From positions 18,614,001 to 18,678,000 of the forward strand of contig OX387201.1 in the NCBI GenBank assembly GCA_947561715.1: a stretch of 64,000 nucleotides of DNA, read 5' to 3'. Position 1 is the first letter of the stretch. Every line of letters starts with the position of its first letter. The DNA comes from Ascidia mentula (lineage: Eukaryota > Chordata > Ascidiacea > Phlebobranchia > Ascidiidae). A program made the position numbers and the translations under genes. Below, one piece after another: positions 58,839-64,000 of the stretch. The notes under the pieces were generated by a model. That model made no database searches. It saw only the letters and a program-made list of their open reading frames with translations, and was not told the DNA's origin.

Positions 58839-61800
58839 CTGCAAATATACAGAGGCACGTTAATGTAGAGTACAACCATGTGGTAGTATGACCACACGTA
58901 TGTACGTGATGACATGTGTCTTTCAGCTACACAGTTGACTGCAACGCCACAGAATGGTGTTCATAAAAAAGCACCAGTCATAATTACAAAAAAACTAACA
59001 TGCAAAATCCAATAAAAGCATGGGTTATCAGAGACAATTTTGCCGGGACTTGAATGCTTCCCTACCCAGTGGTGCTGGCTTAAACAAAATTAAGTCAAAT
59101 TAACAATTTGTTTCGTGGAAAAGAACCGACTGACTAAGTGCGGAAATAACCTCGAAAGTGATGTAAAATTCCGACGCAATAAAACGCGTAAAATGTAAGG
59201 TTGGTCACAAAACTGTGTCGGCGCCAGTCAGACAATACCACGAAACGAAATCAAGCCCAGAAACCAGTAATGCCGGGCACCCTGGGCCGCTCTTTGCCTT
59301 GCGAAACTCCATGGCGGCAAACAAAGGGTAATGAGAAGGCAGGAATTTCCTTCAAGTCCGAGCATGACCAACTACTACCAAGCATTTACGGGGAGTTTGT
59401 TTGCACTCTAGGGGTTGTTGGGTGTTCGCCGGTTTTACACGAGCTCAGGTTCATCCTAAACTTTTATCCATACTTGAATTGAATTAGGTGTTGATATAAT
59501 CTAACTGATCCTAAAGGATAGCATCGCCGCGAATACACTTGACGATGGAAAAAGGTCATACATGGCGTGATATTATCACAATAATTGGGAATTCACGAAT
59601 ATGCAAAAGAACCATAATAGTCAATGCGTCTAAAAGCTACTCCGCACTGACAAGACCTTACAAGTCGAAACAGTGTGTCCACTACTGCCTGCAGCTCTCA
59701 ATTGGAACTTATGGAATTCATGTTTAAGACGGTCTGTGACTAACAAACATACCCTCCGTTAGATTCATACATATATAAAAACAAAATTTTCATTCCGAAT
59801 CTTGTCGTCTCAACCTTTCTAGTCAGTTTGTGTCAACGGCAAGCCAGGCTCTTATTTTCTTTGAATTGTTGTTTAGCATACATGTTTCTGCCGGAGACTT
59901 AAACCGAACTTGCTTGCTACATCGAGATTTTTTCGAATACACCCCGAACCCACCATCCCAGTTTGCCGCAGCGTTTGACCCCAAGAATTAAAAACACGTC
60001 TGCGGGAAAATGAGAAGTGTATTCCGGCCGATCAATTTTTAGGGGTTTCAGCCAGGACTGACGGGAGAACAATTTGCCAGAGATTGCGTGCAACGTTCAC
60101 AAGCCACAAGCAGCTCATTACCCGGAATTTCGCCTCGTCGTTGCACGCGAAGTACAACAGGGCACGACTTTTCTACAGGCAAAAACCTCAGGCTTCCGCT
60201 GAACCAATTTCCGCGAAAGAAGTGACGTGTGTTCGATCACAGGAGTCTTGGGAGTTTTACATTCCAACCGGGACAAGATTTTAACTTGCTAGCTGCGAAG
60301 ACAAATGCCTTCGAGACCAATAACTGAGCTGTACCCCATAGCGCACGGCGGGAACTTGGGCCTGACTAATGTCGACCTTTCCAGCTTAGCAAACACCTGC
60401 GACTAAAAACCACCAACCTGTCGCTGGTCGGCGCTACACCTGGTGTTTACGAACGTAAAGATAACTATTGCAAACTCCTCCGGAATCTATGCCAGCATCG
60501 CAAGGTATGCACTACAACTGATGAACATTTAACTGTGACGTCGACTCACGTCACAGAGGGTTTACTTAGGCTCGGTACCAATGCCAAGCGCGCTGAAAAC
60601 AGGCAGGACGCCGCCGAGAGCCTTTCAAGTCGATTTTGGAGAGCCGCAGCGTGGAGGGCCTTCGTCAAGCGGTCACAGCGGAGTTTGATAAGGCGCCTTT
60701 CCTTTTTCGCCGCCGCGCCGACAGAACTCTTTCTCTTTGGAGCAGCCAGCGTGTGTGGCTCCCGCTGCGGAAATGGGTGGAACACACACCGAGCACCGCG
60801 TGCGCGCATGCGTAGCACCGAGACAGGCGAGCATACAGCGAGTGTGTGCGAACGGTGACGTGTTCGTTCGGCTTAAACCGCTTAAGAGTGTAGCCTCGGG
60901 GCCGTGGAGCATCATCGGCCGTTCGAAATTGAAGGTGAAAATTACGCACCGGGCTTGGCAAGAGCGCATGGCCGCGGAGATCAATAGCGTTGATCGACCC
61001 AAGAAAATTTCCCGGATCGGCATCGAACTGGGAGCAGACGATTTTGCTACGTGATCTGGCATTGAGTTTGGATGTGGCGGCGACCGAGGCTGACACTTAA
61101 CGAGCTGAGAAAGGTTCCGATCGAAAAACGGGAAGGATAACAACAGACCTATATATATTTGACAACCCGCACCAGCCTATAATATATCAGTGAACTCAGA
61201 ATGGACTGGATTTACACGAAGCAATCATACAGTTGCAATTTGTTCCAAAGGACACTCTGCATATGTGCCAGTAACAAGACTTTGCTGCACAAACACAGGG
61301 TCAATGGGAAACTCGTGTGGACAAATTACGTTGATAATCAGGTGTGGCCGCACATCTGCTCGCACAAACCACCGTTTTCAAATTAGGTTTTCTAAATCCG
61401 ATCCAAAGGTTGCGTTTAACCCTGCGGTTTCGGACAACACCCCGTCTAATCGCTTCTTAAACCGGAACATGACGTCACTTTTATCCTAAGCTTTTCAACG
61501 ACCTGAATGGCCGCATGACGAACCGTCAGAAGCTTGGGGGTGACAACAAAAACATCGTCGGTTCACAAAGATAAAACCCCCCTTATCACCACTTCCTAAG
61601 TCGACTTTATGACGTACATCGACTTAAACGCGCTGGTCCTGAAGGCACTCCACAAGTCAGATAATGTGCCTTAGGGCGGCCTGCGAGACTTTGCAAGTGT
61701 CAGGTTATGATTGAAAAGCCGTGCGGGGCCGGGGCTAATTTTGGCCATGCCTGTTATCATACACTACGCAGACGGGTTGCGAAGTGACTGAAAATCGATG

Positions 61801-64000
61801 GAGGGAATGCCAACGTGGGAAGGAAGGACGTGTTGGCAAAACAATAACAGAGGAGCGGCAGAAACTTTTAGCGCCATTCCGCACAAGATGCGGCTTTTTG
61901 CTGGAAATCTGCACCAAAAACTGCCACCACGCAAAAGGTTAAAACCCAGTGAGTATCTGCATCAGTTCAATTTAAGTATTTGTCCGTGCGTCGCCCATGT
62001 GTTCTTATCCCGCCAAAACATTGTCCAAATATTAATCGTAACCTCATTTGATTGTATTCTGTGACGGCATTGTTTACAATTTGGTAAAATCATGTTAAGT
62101 TTGTTACAAAATAAAATCAATTCGGCACAATGTCAAAATCGACTAACCATTATATCGGAACGATAGGCTGAGTTTAAAGCTGGTTTACCGGAAGCGGCCT
62201 TCGCAAATAGAGAACAACCGAGCCATTGTCTTCCAGCAAATGTGCCCCGAGTATAATTAACAACCGTGACCGAACCTTGCAAGATAAGTTGAAGTGAAAC
62301 ACCACGAACTGCACGGGACGAAACAAGAAGCGGGTTCACTTGATTGTCCACAACCAGAGTTAGTTTCAGAAAGAAAAGTGAAGTTTTCCTTTTAAAGTTA
62401 GTTTACAACCACAAGTTTGCTTAGCGTTCTTGCAGAAACCCTGTTTGCGTTTACTCCGAATTTATAATTGTGGGAGTATATTCTTGTACATTTGGCGATG
62501 GAATAACTTACCCCAATAAAAAACCTAGCCCTGTGTCACACGAGACAAACATTCTTAACCAGGGCATGTGAGCTTGTGACATACTACAAACAATATATGT
62601 CAGAATCAATAACAACCTCACACAGCCAGAACCCGCTTAACCAAACCACAATAATATGAGTGTTCTTCAACGCAATACATCAGGCCGTTTTTCCAGTAAT
62701 CATTTATGACACAGTCAGATGCATTGTCTGTGACTAATCATTGCTTGTACATGTTTTCTAACCTCCCTTTGTTTGACAACCAAACACAGTACATCCGAAA
62801 TTCTTTCGCAATTGAAAAACGACGACCAGCTTTCCACTTCATGATGATTTATTGCCTCTCACAGCCGGAACCAATCTTTGGCCTCGTTCTCTGTCCAAGC
62901 ACTTTTTACCACCAAACACCAAATTGAAAAATATGTAATCATTTGTGCCTGAAAGAACTTGAGAATTACTCAAGCAACTATTATTTTATCTCGATGACGA
63001 AGAACCGACGCATCCACAAGGTTACTTCAAGGTCATTGGGTAAAAAAAGTTGCTATCCAGACTTCAAACAAACCGTTCCACTTTTCATACGGACCTATAC
63101 ACCTTTCTTCACGTTGAAAAACACATCCGAAGCATTCTATTTCCCTCCAAGCTCGTCTGATCTTTATCGCAACTGGGCGCGTATGCTGTCGCAGCACCCT
63201 TATCACAAACTCCGCCACGGGAACGAAGCTGGGGAGGCAGTCATGTGGTAATGGCCTCCGACTCTGTATTTACCCCTCCCTGCTACTCGCATGCTTCCGT
63301 CGGACTTCACCTTTTAGCTGGAGAGCAACCGCTCGTCGAGTCACCAAAATCGATCCGTCCGGCGCGAAATTGAGATAGAAATCAATAGAAAAACAAATGC
63401 ACCGTGGCGGCCCGGATTTTCGAAAACGCGCCAACGATCTTTCTGGTCTCCGATGAAACAAATTACGTAATTTAACATCCATTTATGTAAATTCAAGCTG
63501 TAAAGTGCAGTGCTGCGAGTGGTTGTGTTCAAAATATCAAGCGGATCTAGGGCAACCCTCTACAATACCAGGATCTATCAAACCGGTTTGCCATAATAAC
63601 CTGTGCAATTTGTTTTTCTTGCTGTACTATTTTCTTTCCAACTGCGGATTTGCGATCGAAATACATCTCAAACCACAAATGTCAAAACTATTTTTTTTTT
63701 ATCGGACGGATTTTTTTTCACGAACTCACAAAAACTGACACAAATAAGCGAATCAAAAAACTGAGGTATGTTTTACCAACAATCTTCTGAACTAACATGG
63801 ACCAAAGTACGGGCTAAGGTCAAATAAAAATAGCAAAAAAACACATACGACTTAGGCGCCGTTTAGGGATATGAGAGGAAAAACGGGTAGGGTTCTAAGA
63901 TTAAAATCGGGGTTCGCTCTTAGTGGAAACGCAATACCCAGTGTCATGTTTCGGCCACTAAATAAGAGACGATTAGGACGCATTAGAGCTAGCGACATAT
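58839..64000. other. Region upstream of the VGLL4-type exons
   Basis: The missing first exon should be here or beyond the window. No candidate encoding a VGLL4-like N-terminus with a phase-1 donor was found. Apart from the CpG-rich patch I see no gene. Confidence 0.5.
60560..61060. promoter_or_regulatory. CpG-rich patch, possible VGLL4-type promoter
   Basis: This stretch is clearly richer in G+C and CpG (runs such as CGCCGCCGCGCCGACAG and GCGTGCGCGCATGCG) than its surroundings. It lies about 1.8 kb upstream of the most 5' exon found for the VGLL4-type gene. No first exon could be recognised in it, so the role is a positional guess. Confidence 0.3.

Noticed and set aside
60535..61143. Several overlapping 90-156-codon open frames on both strands
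   Set aside because: High GC lowers stop frequency here; none shows a recognised domain or the expected VGLL4 N-terminus.

Overview
The window is eukaryotic and comes from a metazoan. Genes are split by many GT-AG introns of about 100-1000 bases, intergenic DNA is AT-rich, and four animal gene families can be assembled exon by exon with intact reading frames. Compact introns, repeat-rich spacers and the gene set suggest a small-genome marine invertebrate. An ascidian tunicate is my best guess, with moderate confidence and no species call.

Layout: 1-18.5 kb is gene-poor and made of fossils and repeats. It holds two decayed Ty3/gypsy pol fragments, a decayed capsid-like gene of the F54H12.2 (Polinton/adintovirus-type) family, a 38-bp satellite, a 42-bp alternating satellite, and at least six pairs of dispersed or duplicated repeats. 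At 18.5-23.1 kb (+) is a complete 9-exon NACHT-leucine-rich-repeat (NLR) gene of 701 aa. It has no death-fold domain; a short Gly/Ser-rich leader takes its place. At 24.8-34.4 kb (-) is a complete 30-exon tripeptidyl-peptidase II gene (1257 aa, catalytic Asp, His and Ser present). At 35.8-38.6 kb (-) is a complete 5-exon FBXO36 orthologue (195 aa), with two small DNA-transposon-like insertions in its introns. At 39.9-42.15 kb is a perfect (AGGGCAG)322 array. At 44.2-58.8 kb (-) are five exons (1114 codons) of a very large VGLL4/Tgi-type gene, with two TDU repeats near the C-terminus and three PPxY motifs. Its first exon is not located. The rest, to 64 kb, is non-coding as far as I can see, with a CpG-rich patch near 60.6-61.0 kb that may be that gene's promoter.

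The genes do not form a pathway. Known family roles are innate sensing (NLR), peptide trimming downstream of the proteasome (TPP2), SCF ubiquitin-ligase substrate selection (FBXO36) and Hippo/TEAD co-repression (VGLL4/Tgi). The NLR and TPP2 genes are convergent. FBXO36 and TPP2 run in tandem about 1.4 kb apart. The most interesting items are the NLR leader and its symmetric exons, the PPxY-bearing giant Tgi/VGLL4 protein, and the heptamer array that grew inside one copy of an older duplicated unit.
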